DNA from: Companilactobacillus alimentarius DSM 20249
GTDB lineage: Bacteria > Bacillota > Bacilli > Lactobacillales > Lactobacillaceae
Reading direction: 5' to 3'
DNA length: 64,000 nucleotides
Assembly (NCBI RefSeq): GCF_002849895.1
Contig: NZ_CP018867.1
Location: 1,674,001-1,738,000, forward strand
Within the stretch, counting starts at the first letter, position 1, and each line of letters starts with the position of its first letter. Both the position numbers and the translations under genes were made by a program. The notes below the pieces were generated by a model. That model searched no databases, was not told where the DNA came from, and saw nothing but the letters and a program-made list of their open reading frames with translations. This document shows, piece after piece, positions 62,821 to 64,000 of this stretch.

Positions 62821-64000
62821 TTGCAAAATATAAATAATTCGACTGACCCAAAGCTAACTGAGTTTTGGGATTATTTTACGAATAAGCTCAGATCCCAATT
62901 AACTTCTGTCAGTTATTCAACTTGGGTTGAGAGTGCTAATCCTTTGTATATAGATGGAAATAACATCTATATTTCTGTCCCAACAAAACTACATAAAGAT
63001 TATTGGGAACGTAACTACACAGAAAAAATTGCTATTTATTCATACGAATTAAATGGAATTGAACTTAATCCAATCATTGAAAATGACGATGAGAGTACAA
63101 AAAAAGAGGAGCAAACTATCGCTCCTCAAGTCGAACCGACTACCGAGTCAGCTCAACCAAAACATATTTTTCATAATTCACACTTAAATCCAAAATATAC
63201 TTTTTCATCTTTCATCGTCGGCAGTGGCAACCAAATGGCACACGCGGCAGCTCTTGCAGCAGCTGAAGATCCCGGCGGTGTTTATAATCCACTCTTCATT
63301 TATGGAGGCGTTGGTTTAGGTAAAACACATCTAATGCAGGCTATCGGACATCAAATGATAAAACTTGATCCAACCGCCAAAGTTAAATACGTTACCAGCG
63401 AAACTTTCGCCAACGATTTTATTAATTCAATTCAAATGAGGACTCAAGATGATTTCAGACAGGAATATCGAAACGTCGATCTACTATTAATAGATGATAT
63501 TCAATTCTTTGCTGAAAAAGAGGGAACTCAAGAGGAATTTTTCCATACATTCAATGAGTTATACGAAAATGGTAAACAAATCGTGATGACATCAGATCGT
63601 TTACCTAATGAAATTCCTAAGTTGCAGGCTCGTCTGGTTTCCCGATTCACCAGTGGTTTATCAGCCGATATTACCGCTCCTGATTTAGAAACACGTATTG
63701 CTATTTTAAGAAATAAAGCTAAAGCTGAACACTTAGAAATTCCAAACGATACTCTGTCTTACATTGCAGCTCAAATTGACACAAACGTTCGAGAGCTTGA
63801 GGGTGCTTTAATTCGCGTTCAAGCCTATTCAACGACGAAAAATACTGATATCACCAAATCCGTTGCTGCTGATGCCTTGAAAGTCTTTAAATTATCTAAT
63901 GACAAAAAGGGACTTTCTATCGCAAAAATTCAAACCAAAGTGGCTAAATACTATCATGTTTCCGTTCAAGACTTAAAAGGAAAGAAGCGTGTCAAAACAA
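62821..64000 (+). CDS. dnaA: Chromosomal replication initiator DnaA (5' part)
   Basis: Partial at the window end: 393 codons seen. Starts TTG, 6 bases after GGGGG. Domain I (FWDYFTNKLRSQLTSVSYSTW), linker (about 85-120), AAA+ domain with Walker A YGGVGLGKTH, Walker B LLLIDDIQFF, sensor SDRLPNEI and arginine finger RLVSRF. The domain IV start is near the end (IAKIQTKVAKYYHVSVQDL), cut before the DNA-binding signature. Confidence 0.97.
   Translation, partial: MQNINNSTDPKLTEFWDYFTNKLRSQLTSVSYSTWVESANPLYIDGNNIYISVPTKLHKDYWERNYTEKIAIYSYELNGIELNPIIENDDESTKKEEQTIAPQVEPTTESAQPKHIFHNSHLNPKYTFSSFIVGSGNQMAHAAALAAAEDPGGVYNPLFIYGGVGLGKTHLMQAIGHQMIKLDPTAKVKYVTSETFANDFINSIQMRTQDDFRQEYRNVDLLLIDDIQFFAEKEGTQEEFFHTFNELYENGKQIVMTSDRLPNEIPKLQARLVSRFTSGLSADITAPDLETRIAILRNKAKAEHLEIPNDTLSYIAAQIDTNVRELEGALIRVQAYSTTKNTDITKSVAADALKVFKLSNDKKGLSIAKIQTKVAKYYHVSVQDLKGKKRVKT

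Overview
The window looks like the origin-proximal left flank of a low-GC Gram-positive chromosome. The best fit is a Lactobacillaceae genome of the Companilactobacillus / former Lactobacillus farciminis type. This rests on gene content: pepC, an ECF S component, cydABDC without cytochrome c genes, DUF1129, DUF951, gatD, and the order dnaA-rpmH-rnpA-yidC-mnmE-mnmG. The species was not determined. No rRNA, tRNA or CRISPR array was seen.

Layout. (1) 1-5.1 kb is accessory: a redox set on the minus strand (ArsR-rhodanese regulator, FrnE-like DsbA, CGPEGC mini-protein) sharing a 22-bp operator, an orphan HigA-like antitoxin, and an Agr-type kinase/regulator pair followed by two small unlisted ORFs. 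(2) 5.2-9.8 kb is the conserved block rsmG-parA-parB-DUF951-ychF-DUF1129. (3) 9.9-19.9 kb holds mixed metabolic and regulatory genes: GNAT, CopY, GATase, membrane MerR, an EAL gene whose start codon is ACG, pepC, gatD, an ECF S component, proC, a pyridoxine/HMP kinase and a Q/N-rich membrane protein. (4) 20.2-28.6 kb is a respiratory block: cydA-cydB-cydD-cydC, a polyprenyl diphosphate synthase and menA. A type II NADH dehydrogenase at 34.9 kb completes a minimal NADH-quinone-cytochrome bd chain. (5) 28.6-36.1 kb carries ackA, a coiled-coil/beta-repeat protein, a polyprenyl-linked glycosyltransferase, and TetR-antiporter-ndh. (6) 36.0-36.9 kb has a type I toxin/antisense RNA locus between two ~123-bp copies of the ndh 3' end. 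(7) 37-53.2 kb contains amt, kup, a TnpB element with its predicted omega-RNA, pncA, nagB, a lone dxs, an APC permease, an LD-carboxypeptidase, a ClC-type channel preceded by a structured terminated RNA, and a PadR/DUF1700 pair whose promoter-start region is a perfect 23-bp inverted repeat. (8) 53.2-53.75 kb is a degenerate strip with a TnpB fossil and a parS-like site. (9) 53.75-64 kb runs Gfo/Idh/MocA, uvrA2, mnmG, mnmE, yidC, rnpA, rpmH, the DnaA-box cluster of oriC, and the 5' part of dnaA.

How it works together. ParA/ParB at the left and the parS-like site at 53.7 kb should act on the origin at 62.5 kb. The usual Firmicutes run mnmE-mnmG-rsmG-parA-parB is split here by about 47 kb of metabolic and accessory genes. 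NADH oxidation by Ndh, a demethylmenaquinone-type carrier (MenA plus a prenyl synthase) and cytochrome bd (matured by CydDC) form a coherent respiratory unit. No heme genes and no further menaquinone biosynthesis genes are visible here, so respiration may depend on supplied cofactors.

The most unusual signals are: the 10-bp palindrome CGTTATAACG found eight times where chance predicts well under one; the PadR palindrome ending exactly at the start codon; the structured RNA ahead of the ClC gene; the type I TA locus in duplicated DNA; and the Agr-like locus without an AgrB.
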